Shown piece after piece: positions 6,620-15,081 of a stretch of DNA of 20,423 nucleotides. Below the pieces are notes generated by a model that saw nothing but the letters and a program-made list of their open reading frames with translations, had not been told where the DNA came from and did not search any database. Origin of the DNA: Kerstersia sp052103615 (GTDB lineage Bacteria > Pseudomonadota > Gammaproteobacteria > Burkholderiales > Burkholderiaceae_B); assembly GCF_052103615.1 (NCBI RefSeq), contig NZ_JBQEKA010000055.1:1-20423 (forward strand). Direction: 5' to 3'. Each line of letters starts with the position of its first letter. Position 1 is the first letter of the stretch. The translations under genes and the position numbers were made by a program.

Positions 6620-9600
6620 CGATGATGCAGCAGGGTTTTGATTTTGAAAGCGGTGATGAAACGCCGGGCCAGGCCGCCGCGCCGCCCGCCACGCCGCAGC
6701 CAGACCTTCAGCCAGCAATTCAGCCAGCCCCTCAGCCATTCCCGGATGCCGCGCCAGACCTGGCGCCAGATTCTGTGTCAGATCCTGTGTCAGACCCAGC
6801 TCGTGAGCCCGCCGACGCACCGCAACGGCGCCGTGCGCTGGACCCCACGCATTCTTTTCTGGTGCAGGCCCCTGCGGGGTCGGGTAAGACGGAACTGCTG
6901 ACCGACCGCATTCTGGCTTTGCTGGCCACGGTGGAGCGCCCCGAGGAAATTGTCGCCATTACCTTCACGCGCCGTGCGGCGTCGGAAATGCATGCGCGGG
7001 TACTGGAAAAACTGCGTCATGCCGCCAGTGGGATAGAGCCGCAGGCGCCGCACTTGCGCGCCAGCTGGCAGCTGGCGCGCCAGGCGCTGGCCCGGGATGC
7101 GCAGCAGGATTGGCAATTGCTCCAGCATCCGGCGCGGCTGGCCATTCAGACCATAGACTCGTTTTGCGCGCGGCTGGTACGCAGTATGCCTTGGCTGTCC
7201 GAGCTGGGCGGCATGCCTGGCATTGCGGAAAATGCCTGGAGCCATTATGAAGCCGCGGCGCTGGAAACGCTGCGCATGGCAGAGACGGAAGCATCCGTGC
7301 GGCGCTTGCTGGCGCATATGGATGTGGATGTTGCCGCAGCCGTGGAGGCGATTGCCAGCATGCTGGCGCAGCGTGACCAATGGATGCCGTTCCTGCGCCA
7401 TGGCCTGGACCGCGCTGGCCAAGAGGAAACGCTGGCGCATTTCATAGAGTCTGACATTGCCGCAGCGGCCAGGCGCCTGCCGCGCGGCTGGGAGGAGGCG
7501 CTGGCGCCTGCTGCCCGGCTGGCGGCTGCCAGCCTGGATGAACTCAGTCCGGAGCATCGCCTGGCGCCGCTGCGCGACTGGGTGCCGCCTCTGGCCCGGG
7601 ATGCCGGGGCAGTGCAGGCCTGGGTTGCCTTGGCAGACTTGCTGCTGACCAGTGAAGGCAAACCGCGTTCGCCTAAAGGGCTGAACAAGAATCTGGGCTG
7701 CCCGCCCAAGAGCCAGCAAAAAGACATGCTGGGCGCCTGGCTGGACGAGCAGGCGCTGAATGCGGGCTGGGCGTCTGCGCTGGCTGCGTTGCGTGAACTG
7801 CCGCCGGCAAGCTTTTCTGATGCGCAATGGGAAATTCTGGAAGCCCAGTGGCGCGTGTTGCGTCTGGCCGCCGCGCAACTGCGGGTGCGCTTTGCGCAGG
7901 AGGGAGAGGTAGATTTCACCGAAATCTCCCAGCGTGCCGAGGCTGCCCTGGGCTCGGCGGATGACCCGGGTGAATTGCTGCTGAAGCTGGATGCTTCCAT
8001 CCGGCATTTGCTGATCGACGAATTCCAGGATACCAGCCAGTCGCAGGTGCGCCTGCTGGAAAAACTGACCTCAGGCTGGATGCAGGCCGATGGCCGCACC
8101 TTGTTTCTGGTCGGCGACCCGATGCAGTCGATTTACCGTTTCCGCAAAGCGGAAGTGGGCCTGTTCCTGCAAGTCCGTGATCACGGAATAGGGGACTTGC
8201 GCCTGGAGTTTTTGAATCTGACCGATAACTTCCGTTCCCAGGCGGGAGTGGTGGAGTGGGTCAACCAGCGTTTTGGCAGCTTGCTGCCGTCGCGGGCCGA
8301 AGAAAATGCCGAGGCGGGTGCAGTTGCCTACACACGCTCGGTCGCCTTTAATCCTGCTTTGCCGGGACGGGCCGTGAGTTTTCATGCGGCCTGGGGCAAT
8401 GGCACCGCGCAGGCGGACGCCGCCGCTCTGGCGCTGACGGAAGGCCTGGTGCGTGATGCGCTGTTTGATGAGGCGGGTAAGCCCGGGACGGTGGCGATCC
8501 TGGTGCGGGCCAGGACGCACCTGGGCGAATTGGTGCGCACCTTGACGCGCGCGGGCATAGGCTGCCGGGCGGTGGAACTGGTGCCGCTGGCGCAACGGCA
8601 TGTCGTGGCCGATCTGGTGCAATTGGTGCGGGCGCTGGCGCATCCGGGGGACCGGCTGGCCTGGTTGTCCGTGTTGCGCGCGCCCTGGTGCGGCTTGACG
8701 CTCAATACGCTGGCGGCCTTGTTTGGCAGCCGTCACGAGCGCCCGGTGCCGCTGGTGTTGCGCGAGTGCCTGGCGGCGCCTGGCGATAGCCCCTTGGGGA
8801 CGGTGCTGGCGGCTTTGCCGGCAGAAGAGCGCGACCGCCTGCTGCAAGTGGCGGCCATCCTGCTTGATGGCGGCAATGATAATGGCGCACTGCCCTGGGC
8901 GGCCTGGGTGGAAACGCTGTGGCAACGCCTGGGCGGCGCGCGGCTGTATCCAGGCAGCAGCGCGGCCGAAGATGCGGAAAGCGTTTTTGTCCTGCTGGAA
9001 AAGCTGGCGCCTTACGGCGAACTGGATACCGCTGCGCTGGATACTGCGCTGGCGCGCCTGTTTGCGTCCGGGCAGCCAGAGCCTGGCGGCGGCCCGGTCG
9101 TGGAAATCATGACTATGCACAAATCCAAGGGCTTGCAGTTCGATACGGTGATTCTCTATGGACTGCACCGCGTGCCCCGTGCCGCGTCCACGCCCCTGCT
9201 GAGTTTTGAGCATGTGGCGGGCAATGTGCTGTTCGGCCCGGCCAAGCCGCGGGCGCAAGTGGAACCGGATCCGTTGTCGCGCTATATCGGCAGGCGCGAG
9301 AAAGTCCGTGGCGATTACGAGGTGGACCGCCTGTTGTATGTGGCCGCCACACGCGCGCGGCAGCGCCTGCATTTGATCGGCAGCGTGATGCAGGATGACA
9401 GCGGGCAGTGGCGCCAGCCCGCCGGGAGCAGCCTGCTGGGGCGTTTATGGCCCTTGCTTGATGCCGCCGATACCGCCGTGCCGCCAGCCTTGCCCGCTGG
9501 CGATGCTGGTGCGGAAGGGGCGCAAGGCTTGCATGGAGCGGTGCTGCAGCGGATTGCGCATGCCGATTTGCTGGCCATGCCGGGGGCGGAGCCAGCCCGG

Positions 9601-10194
9601 CCAGAGGATGATGCCGCGCAGGACGGTCCCTTGGCGCCAGTGGGAGAAGGGGTGCAGTGGGGCGAAGCGGAAAGCCGCCAGGCGGCCATAGGCACGCTGG
9701 TGCATGGCTGGCTGACGCGTCTGGGGCAAGATGGCCTGGAGGGATGGCCGCCAGCCCGTTTGCGCAATAGCCTGGGCATCATGGCGCGGCAGTTGACGCG
9801 AGCAGGGACGCGGACGGTGCATGCGGCGGAAGATGCCGCCGAGGTATTGGAGATTCTGTTGGCGACCTTGCGCAATGGCCGTGGCCGCTGGCTGCTGCAA
9901 CGTGCCGCCGCGCGCCGGGAGTGGCCGCTGCTGGATGCCAGCGGCAAGGTATCCATCCTCGATCTGGCATTTGAAGATGATGGTACCTGGCTGATTGTTG
10001 ATTACAAAACCGGCACGCCCTGGCCGGATGAAGACGAGGCGGCCTTCGCCCGCCGGATGCGGGCGCGTTATCAGCCGCAGATGAATCGTTATCTGGATCA
10101 GGTCACCGCGCTCACCCGCAGCGCCGCCCGGGCCGCGCTGTATTTTCCCAGGCTGGATCTCTGGCTGGAGATGGGCAGCGCGCCCGCCCGCTAA
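6616..10194 (+). CDS. addA: AddA-like UvrD/RecB-family helicase-nuclease
   Basis: This 1192-residue SF1A helicase with a C-terminal nuclease is the motor subunit pairing with the upstream AddB-like protein. Motifs in order are Walker A APAGSGKT (85-92), Ia ITFTRRAASEMHARV, II LLIDEFQDT (from 465), III VGDPMQSIYRFRKAE, IV NFRSQAGVVEWVN, V MTMHKSKGLQFDTV and VI RLLYVAATRARQRL. The nuclease core is IVDYKTG with Asp1129 and Lys1131, followed by YQPQMNRYLDQ. The start at 6616 overlaps the previous stop as ATGA and has GGGAGGAGG just upstream, indicating translational coupling. Residues 17-70 are a Pro/Gln/Asp/Ala-rich low-complexity leader before the first helicase motif. Family knowledge assigns the pair to recombination repair; Chi recognition cannot be judged here. 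Confidence 0.93.
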   Translation: MTMMQQGFDFESGDETPGQAAAPPATPQPDLQPAIQPAPQPFPDAAPDLAPDSVSDPVSDPAREPADAPQRRRALDPTHSFLVQAPAGSGKTELLTDRILALLATVERPEEIVAITFTRRAASEMHARVLEKLRHAASGIEPQAPHLRASWQLARQALARDAQQDWQLLQHPARLAIQTIDSFCARLVRSMPWLSELGGMPGIAENAWSHYEAAALETLRMAETEASVRRLLAHMDVDVAAAVEAIASMLAQRDQWMPFLRHGLDRAGQEETLAHFIESDIAAAARRLPRGWEEALAPAARLAAASLDELSPEHRLAPLRDWVPPLARDAGAVQAWVALADLLLTSEGKPRSPKGLNKNLGCPPKSQQKDMLGAWLDEQALNAGWASALAALRELPPASFSDAQWEILEAQWRVLRLAAAQLRVRFAQEGEVDFTEISQRAEAALGSADDPGELLLKLDASIRHLLIDEFQDTSQSQVRLLEKLTSGWMQADGRTLFLVGDPMQSIYRFRKAEVGLFLQVRDHGIGDLRLEFLNLTDNFRSQAGVVEWVNQRFGSLLPSRAEENAEAGAVAYTRSVAFNPALPGRAVSFHAAWGNGTAQADAAALALTEGLVRDALFDEAGKPGTVAILVRARTHLGELVRTLTRAGIGCRAVELVPLAQRHVVADLVQLVRALAHPGDRLAWLSVLRAPWCGLTLNTLAALFGSRHERPVPLVLRECLAAPGDSPLGTVLAALPAEERDRLLQVAAILLDGGNDNGALPWAAWVETLWQRLGGARLYPGSSAAEDAESVFVLLEKLAPYGELDTAALDTALARLFASGQPEPGGGPVVEIMTMHKSKGLQFDTVILYGLHRVPRAASTPLLSFEHVAGNVLFGPAKPRAQVEPDPLSRYIGRREKVRGDYEVDRLLYVAATRARQRLHLIGSVMQDDSGQWRQPAGSSLLGRLWPLLDAADTAVPPALPAGDAGAEGAQGLHGAVLQRIAHADLLAMPGAEPARPEDDAAQDGPLAPVGEGVQWGEAESRQAAIGTLVHGWLTRLGQDGLEGWPPARLRNSLGIMARQLTRAGTRTVHAAEDAAEVLEILLATLRNGRGRWLLQRAAARREWPLLDASGKVSILDLAFEDDGTWLIVDYKTGTPWPDEDEAAFARRMRARYQPQMNRYLDQVTALTRSAARAALYFPRLDLWLEMGSAPAR

Positions 10195-10249
10195 GGGCTG
10201 TAGGCAGACGGCGGCGCGCCTGGCCCCAGACGCGTCACCGGCTTTCTTG

Positions 10250-10274
10250 GCCTGCCTGGGCGGACGGGGCAGGC
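10250..10274 (+). terminator. Weak candidate terminator after the addBA pair
   Basis: GCCTGCC (10250-10256) can pair with GGCAGGC (10268-10274), followed by GCTTGCTTG rather than a true T-run. It is the only clear hairpin I see in the 227-base gap between the helicase gene and the sigma-factor gene. Confidence 0.25.
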
Positions 10275-10359
10275 GCTTGCTTGACGGAAATTGTTGCGCG
10301 CATGCTGCGGCGCTAGGCTTTTATTTGCTTTTGCTGGTAGGCCAGTTATGCTCCAATAC

Positions 10360-10374
10360 TGAGATTGATTTACA
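10360..10374 (+). promoter_or_regulatory. Possible Fur box upstream of the ECF sigma gene
   Basis: TGAGATTGATTTACA matches the 7-1-7 Fur consensus TGATAATNATTATCA at 11 of 14 scored positions. It lies in an AT-rich island 48 bases upstream of the sigma-factor ATG. FecI-type sigma genes are commonly Fur-repressed, which fits, but degenerate Fur boxes occur by chance. Confidence 0.35.
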
Positions 10375-10421
10375 TTAATTCGGTGCGGGAGCCAGCCTGC
10401 CGTCGCCGGCCGGGTATCTCC

Positions 10422-10958
10422 ATGTCCTCTTCCGCCTCCAGCCTTGGGCCGGCCGCAACGCCGGCGACCCCATCTGCCGACCTTCATAATCTATACCGGG
10501 ACAACCATGTCTGGCTGGTGGCCTTGCTGCGGCGGCGCTTGCCGGATGCCTCCCAGGCCCAGGATCTGGCGCACGATACTTTCGAGCGCATCATGCGCGC
10601 CGATCTGGCGCAGGTGCTCAAGGCGCCACGGGCCTACCTGACGACAGTGGCGCGCAATGTGCTGCTCAATCATGTCCGGCATGAACGTATCGTGCACGCG
10701 TATCAGGAATCCCTGCAAAGCCTGCCGGAACCGCTGGCGCCATCCCCTGAAGAACAATTGGTCGCGGTGCAGGCGCTGGAGCAAGCTTGCGCCGTGCTCG
10801 ATGGCCTGCCGGCGCGCACACGCCTGATTTTCCTGATGTCCCAGCTCGAAGGCATGACGAGCCCCGCCATCGCCGAGGAATTGAAGCTGAGCGTGAATGT
10901 CGTCAAGAAGGCGGTTGCCCAGGGAATCAAGCACTGCTATTTCGCCATGCTGGGATGA
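10422..10958 (+). CDS. FecI-type ECF RNA polymerase sigma factor
   Basis: This 178-residue protein is a group IV sigma factor. Region 2 (about 22-88) has LYRDNHVWLVALLRRRL and the QAQDLAHDTFERI promoter-melting segment, followed by PRAYLTTVARN. Region 4 (about 115-172) has the helix-turn-helix MTSPAIAEELKLSVNVVKKAVAQG. Size and order fit the FecI/HurI/HasI iron-starvation class, which directs polymerase to a single receptor operon. The ATG at 10422 is preferred, although its ribosome site is weak. An in-frame ATG at 10365 falls at the possible Fur box and adds no domain. The anti-sigma gene starts 110 bases downstream and the receptor follows, the classic surface-signalling order. Confidence 0.93.
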   Translation: MSSSASSLGPAATPATPSADLHNLYRDNHVWLVALLRRRLPDASQAQDLAHDTFERIMRADLAQVLKAPRAYLTTVARNVLLNHVRHERIVHAYQESLQSLPEPLAPSPEEQLVAVQALEQACAVLDGLPARTRLIFLMSQLEGMTSPAIAEELKLSVNVVKKAVAQGIKHCYFAMLG

Positions 10959-11068
10959 GTCTGCGCGGCAGGCGCGCCAGGCGCGAGAAGCGCGATATGC
11001 GCAATATGCACGGTTTGGCGCCGGGGCCGCAGGCTGGCACGCCAGGTAGAAGATAAAAGAAAGCGGGG

Positions 11069-12046
11069 ATGGTTTTGCCACTCAATGAGAAACTGCTGGA
11101 TCAGGCGATTGACTGGTTGCTGCGCGTGAATGACGATGCCACCGGCATGGCCGAGAGTGCCTGTCGGCGCTGGCGCGCCGAGCACCCGGATCATGAACGG
11201 GCCTGGCAAGGCGTGGCATCGGTCGGGGCGCATTTGCGTGGCCATACGGCCAGTCTGGCGCCGCGTGCCGCGGTGCGGGTGCTGCATCAGGCCGGTGGCG
11301 GGCATGGCCGCCGCACAGCCATCAAGACGCTGATGCTGGGGGGCGCTTTCGCGCTTGGCGCGGGCGCCATCTGGCATGGCACCCAGGCCTGGCCGGCCTG
11401 GAATGCGGTGTATCGCATCGCCAAAGGCGAAACACGCGAAATCATGCTGGCCGATGGCGCCAGCATTTGGCTCAACACCGATACGGCGCTGGATGTCGAT
11501 ACGACAGCGGCAGGCCATGAACTGGTGTTGCGGCGTGGTGAAATCCTGGTGCAGACAGCCCGTGATCCGGCGCGCAAACAGGCCATGCAGGTGCGTACCG
11601 CCGCTGGGCTCATGCAACCTCTGGGAACGCGCTTCATGGTGCGGGTGCTCGATGATGAGCGCTGGACGCGCCTGAGCGTGCTGGAAGAGCGGGTGCGCGT
11701 GACAGGGGCAGGTTTGCCGCGGGCAATGGAACTGCTGGCGGGGCAGCAACTGGAATTCGGGGCAGGCATCACGCCGCGGCGGCAGCCCATCCAGGGGGAT
11801 CCCGCGGCCTGGCAGCAAGGCATGCTGGCGGCCAGCCGCATGCGGCTCGATCAATTTCTGGCAGAACTGGCGCGTTACCGCAGCGGCATCATTCAGTGCG
11901 ACCCGGCAGTCGCGCATCACACGGTCACAGGGGCGTTTCCGCTCAACGATACAGACCGCATTCTGGCTGCGCTGGCGCAAGATTTACCCCTGCGGATTCA
12001 GCGGGTATCGCGGTACTGGATACGTGTCATGCCGGAAAAGTTGTAA
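11069..12046 (+). CDS. FecR-type anti-sigma factor / signal transducer
   Basis: This 325-residue single-pass inner-membrane protein carries signals from the outer-membrane receptor to the sigma factor. The cytoplasmic N-terminus (1-80) has AIDWLLRVND...ACRRWRAEHPDHERAW, the DUF4880-type sigma-binding segment. A hydrophobic helix spans about 87-102. The periplasmic FecR domain contains GETREIMLADGASIWLNTDTAL, LRRGEILVQT and TPLGTRF-like QPLGTRFMVRV, and the C-terminal part (about 260-325) would contact the receptor STN domain. Arg81-Arg82 with Lys86 just before the helix resembles the twin-arginine signal reported for FecR proteins. GCGGGG precedes the ATG closely. A FecI-type promoter candidate begins inside the last codons of this gene. 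Confidence 0.92.
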   Translation: MVLPLNEKLLDQAIDWLLRVNDDATGMAESACRRWRAEHPDHERAWQGVASVGAHLRGHTASLAPRAAVRVLHQAGGGHGRRTAIKTLMLGGAFALGAGAIWHGTQAWPAWNAVYRIAKGETREIMLADGASIWLNTDTALDVDTTAAGHELVLRRGEILVQTARDPARKQAMQVRTAAGLMQPLGTRFMVRVLDDERWTRLSVLEERVRVTGAGLPRAMELLAGQQLEFGAGITPRRQPIQGDPAAWQQGMLAASRMRLDQFLAELARYRSGIIQCDPAVAHHTVTGAFPLNDTDRILAALAQDLPLRIQRVSRYWIRVMPEKL

Positions 12047-12062
12047 CAATGAGGCGCTTTCT
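12034..12062 (+). promoter_or_regulatory. Candidate FecI-type ECF promoter for the receptor gene
   Basis: GGAAAA (12034-12039) is followed after 17 bases by CTTTCT (12057-12062). As I recall it, the E. coli fecA promoter recognised by FecI has GGAAAT and a TCCTTT-like -10 at the same spacing. It lies 85-113 bases upstream of the receptor ATG and overlaps the end of the fecR-like gene, the expected place for sigma-dependent receptor transcription. Confidence 0.35.
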
Positions 12063-12090
12063 CATTTCTGAAGTGTTAATCCATATGTAA

Positions 12091-12120
12091 GCCCCGTCAC
12101 GAGCATTGCTGCGATGGGGC
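12091..12120 (+). other. Stem-loop in the receptor mRNA leader
   Basis: GCCCCGTC (12091-12098) pairs with GATGGGGC (12113-12120) with one G-U pair and a 14-base loop. It is not followed by a T-run and ends 16 bases before the receptor ribosome site (AGGA). It may influence read-through from the anti-sigma gene or leader stability; no function is shown. Confidence 0.35.
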
Positions 12121-12146
12121 AGGGTGACCACTTTTCAGGAATGCCA

Positions 12147-14915
12147 ATGCGGTTCCGTGTTTCTCTTGTCAGTTTGCTGTTGTTGGCGGCCTATGCGCCA
12201 GACGGCGTTCATGCCCAGACGGCGGCGGTAGCGGCCGAGGCCGAGCGTGATTTCGATATCCAGGCCGGTAGCCTGGATGATGTTTTGAGCCGTTTCGGCG
12301 CTCGCGCCGGCGTCATGGTGCTGGCCGATACGCGCCTGACGGCCGGGCGCAGCAGCCCCGGGGTGCGCGGACGCTACGCGGTGGATGTCGCCCTGTTGCG
12401 GCTGTTGTCGGGCACAGGCTTGCAGGCTTACCGCGCGGCCGACGGCGGCTATCGCTTGCGCCTGGCGCCTGGGCCCGGCGGCCAGTCGGTCTCCGAGCTG
12501 GAGGCGGTCGAGGTGCTGGGCAATGACCCGAGTCCCGCCGATGAGGTGTACCGCACGGCTGCCAGCGTGAACTATCTGTCCCAGGATGATATCGAGCGTT
12601 TTCGCGGTACCTCGGTCGGCGATATTTTTCAGGGTATCCCTGGGGTGCTGGTGGGGGAAAACCGCAATTCCGGCGGCCTGGATATCAATATCCGGGGCAT
12701 GCAGGGCCAGGGCCGGGTGCCTGTGCTGGTGGATGGCGCACGCCAGGAAACCACGGTTTACCGGGGCTATTCCGGTGTGGCGTCCCGCTCTTATGTGGAC
12801 CCCGACCTGATCGGCGGCATAGAGATCAGCAAAGGGCCAGTGGCGGGCGCATTGGGAACCGGCGCGACAGGCGGGGTGGTGGCGATGCGTACCATTAATG
12901 CCCGCGACATCATCAAAAATGAGGATGAAAACTGGGGCATACGCGTGCGCGGCAGCACCTCGGGCAACAGCAGCGCGGCGCCTGCGCCGGGGACGGCGGG
13001 CGGCATGTTCAATGCCGGCACTTACCGCATCAATTGCGACCCGGCGGCCCTGTGTGGCGGCAAGTACCAGATGCCGGACACTTACCGCAATGATGACAAC
13101 TTCGACCGTCCCGGCACGCTGGACCCTTACAGCTATGCGGCCAGTGTGGCAGGCGCCTGGCGCAACGAAAAACTGGAACTGGTGGCGGCGGTGTCTTCCC
13201 GCCGCCAGGGGACTTATTTTGCCGGCAAGCATGGCAAAGGCGCCGAACCCGTCATTACCCTGGCAGACCCGCCGCCCAGCATTTATTACGACACCGCAAC
13301 CGTGAGCAACGGCGGCACGACCCGTTTTTATACCGGCGAGCGCGTGCTGAACAGCAATAACGAAAGCAACTCGCAACTGCTGAAGGGCAAATTGAAATTG
13401 TCCGAAGCGCAGGATATCGAGCTGAGCTATTTGCGCTACCACAGCGAATACGGCGAGCTGATGCCGTCCCAGCTAATGTGGTTCAACAAAATCTACCAGA
13501 CGCAAAACAGTGAAGTGACGGCGCAGACGGTCACGCTGTCCCATCATTGGCAGCCGGCGGAGCAATCCTGGCTGGATTTGCGCACCAAGGTCTGGATGAC
13601 GCACACGGACAGCCTGAACCGTAATTACGCTTCGGAAGGCGAGGCGGCAGCCGGCACGGGTTCTGGGGTGGAGCCGGAACCGGAAACCTACCGGCGCATG
13701 GGCGCGGAAATTGGCAATACCTCTGAATTCGAGGGTTGGGGCGAGCATGTGCTGAGCTATGGCGCAACGTTCCAGCACGAGAAAATTACCACCGATCCGT
13801 CTGCCGGCGCGCTGGACGCCGCGGCCGGGCGTGAGGGCAACCGCCGGGAATACAGCCTCTACCTGGATTGGCGCTGGCAGCCCGCGCCGGAATGGCAGAT
13901 CAATTACGGTTTGCGCTATCAGAATTCCCGTACCCGTGATGGCAAGCTAAGCACGGATATGCGCTACGAGTGCGGCAAATGGGGGATGGACGCCAAGGGC
14001 GTGGAGGTGTGCCAGCAGTATGCCGCCGTGCCGATGGAACTGTGCGATGGCGTGGCTTGCGCGTACCACTATAAAACCCGGAATAGCGGCACCGTGCCGG
14101 TTTACAGCATTAGCTGGGAGCCCTGGCTCAACGGTTTGCAGTTCTACGCCCGTCACGCCGAGGCATTGCGCATGCCCAGCTTGTTCGAGTCCACGCAAGG
14201 CTGGTCGGTGCAGCCCGCGCCTGGCGTTGCGCTGCGTCCGGAACATACCCGCAACCGCGAGTTCGGCCTGAATCTGCTGACCAATGGTGTTTTGCGCAGC
14301 AACGACAGGCTGGCATTCAAGACGGCTTATTTCCGCAACAAGACCAATGATTACCTGACGCGCACTTCGCCCAACGAATGGGAGAACCTGCAGCAGGACT
14401 TCGTGATGCGCAATATCCGCAGCGTCAAGCTGCGCGGTTTTGAAGCGACCCTGGATTATGACGCCGGACGTATCTACACGCGCCTGAGTGGCACCCGCTA
14501 CAACTTCATTGAAGTGTGCCACGAGGGCAGCTACCGCCGTGATGACTGCAATAACTACGGTGTTGCCGCCTCTTATTTCAATGACATGATTCCGCCGAAA
14601 TGGCATGCCAGCGTCCTGCTGGGCACCCGCTGGCTGGACGGCAAACTGGATCTGGGCGCGCGCCTGACCCTGATGGGCAAGCGCAACCCGACACCGGCAT
14701 TCAACGACGACACCAAGCGCGCTTTCAATTGGCCGACGCTTTGGCAGGACTACAAGGTGGTTGATCTCTACGCCCGTTATCAATACAGCGAAGCCGTGTC
14801 TGTGGATTTCAACATCGACAACCTGACTGACAGGTACTACGTCGATCCGCTCAGCCTGGGCATGGTTCCCGCGCCAGGACGCACGGCGCGGCTGGGCTTG
14901 ACGCTGAACTTCTAA
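12147..14915 (+). CDS. TonB-dependent outer-membrane transducer, HasR/heme-receptor-like
   Basis: This 922-residue TonB-dependent receptor is a likely heme or hemophore importer. It has a signal peptide (1-23, VHA|QT) and an STN signalling domain (about 36-106). A TonB-box-like AVEVLG (120-125) is followed by a plug (about 136-250) with GDIFQGIPGVLVGENR, INIRGMQGQG and VYRGYSGVASRSYVDPDLIG. The 22-strand barrel ends LTLNF with the terminal Phe of outer-membrane proteins. ALRMPSLFE (673-681) and ALRPE (695-699) correspond to degenerate FRAP and NPNL boxes of heme receptors. Paired Cys in the predicted extracellular loops suggest disulfides. The plug wording resembles HasR as I remember it, but the plug has no His. 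The start at 12147 is chosen because AGGA lies six bases upstream and the signal peptide then begins cleanly. The upstream STN partners are the FecR-like and sigma genes. Substrate is inferred. Confidence 0.88.
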   Translation: MRFRVSLVSLLLLAAYAPDGVHAQTAAVAAEAERDFDIQAGSLDDVLSRFGARAGVMVLADTRLTAGRSSPGVRGRYAVDVALLRLLSGTGLQAYRAADGGYRLRLAPGPGGQSVSELEAVEVLGNDPSPADEVYRTAASVNYLSQDDIERFRGTSVGDIFQGIPGVLVGENRNSGGLDINIRGMQGQGRVPVLVDGARQETTVYRGYSGVASRSYVDPDLIGGIEISKGPVAGALGTGATGGVVAMRTINARDIIKNEDENWGIRVRGSTSGNSSAAPAPGTAGGMFNAGTYRINCDPAALCGGKYQMPDTYRNDDNFDRPGTLDPYSYAASVAGAWRNEKLELVAAVSSRRQGTYFAGKHGKGAEPVITLADPPPSIYYDTATVSNGGTTRFYTGERVLNSNNESNSQLLKGKLKLSEAQDIELSYLRYHSEYGELMPSQLMWFNKIYQTQNSEVTAQTVTLSHHWQPAEQSWLDLRTKVWMTHTDSLNRNYASEGEAAAGTGSGVEPEPETYRRMGAEIGNTSEFEGWGEHVLSYGATFQHEKITTDPSAGALDAAAGREGNRREYSLYLDWRWQPAPEWQINYGLRYQNSRTRDGKLSTDMRYECGKWGMDAKGVEVCQQYAAVPMELCDGVACAYHYKTRNSGTVPVYSISWEPWLNGLQFYARHAEALRMPSLFESTQGWSVQPAPGVALRPEHTRNREFGLNLLTNGVLRSNDRLAFKTAYFRNKTNDYLTRTSPNEWENLQQDFVMRNIRSVKLRGFEATLDYDAGRIYTRLSGTRYNFIEVCHEGSYRRDDCNNYGVAASYFNDMIPPKWHASVLLGTRWLDGKLDLGARLTLMGKRNPTPAFNDDTKRAFNWPTLWQDYKVVDLYARYQYSEAVSVDFNIDNLTDRYYVDPLSLGMVPAPGRTARLGLTLNF

Positions 14916-15048
14916 GGCTGTTGCCGCTGTCTGTGCCTGGACGGCCGCAAGCCCATGGATGAGGCCCGCAGGCAAGGGCAGGAAGAATGCAGTCCCGCAA
15001 GGGAATGCGCATGGACCCAGCTGTGCCGGGCCATTGAAAAACCGATTT

Positions 15049-15070
15049 TTTTGAACAAATTTTGAACAGA
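15049..15070 (+). repeat. Tandem 11-bp repeat upstream of the lipoprotein gene
   Basis: TTTTGAACAAA and TTTTGAACAGA lie side by side (10 of 11 identical), ending 11 bases before the lipoprotein ATG. The surrounding AT-rich patch (from 15033) stands out from the GC-rich flanks and may hold a promoter or keep the ribosome site open. Confidence 0.5.
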
Positions 15071-15081
15071 AAGAGACCAGC

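Noticed and set aside
15033..15057. T-run after GAAAAACCGA as a terminator of the receptor gene
   Set aside because: Only an A-T stem of about five pairs can form, too weak for intrinsic termination. The patch more likely belongs to the lipoprotein leader.
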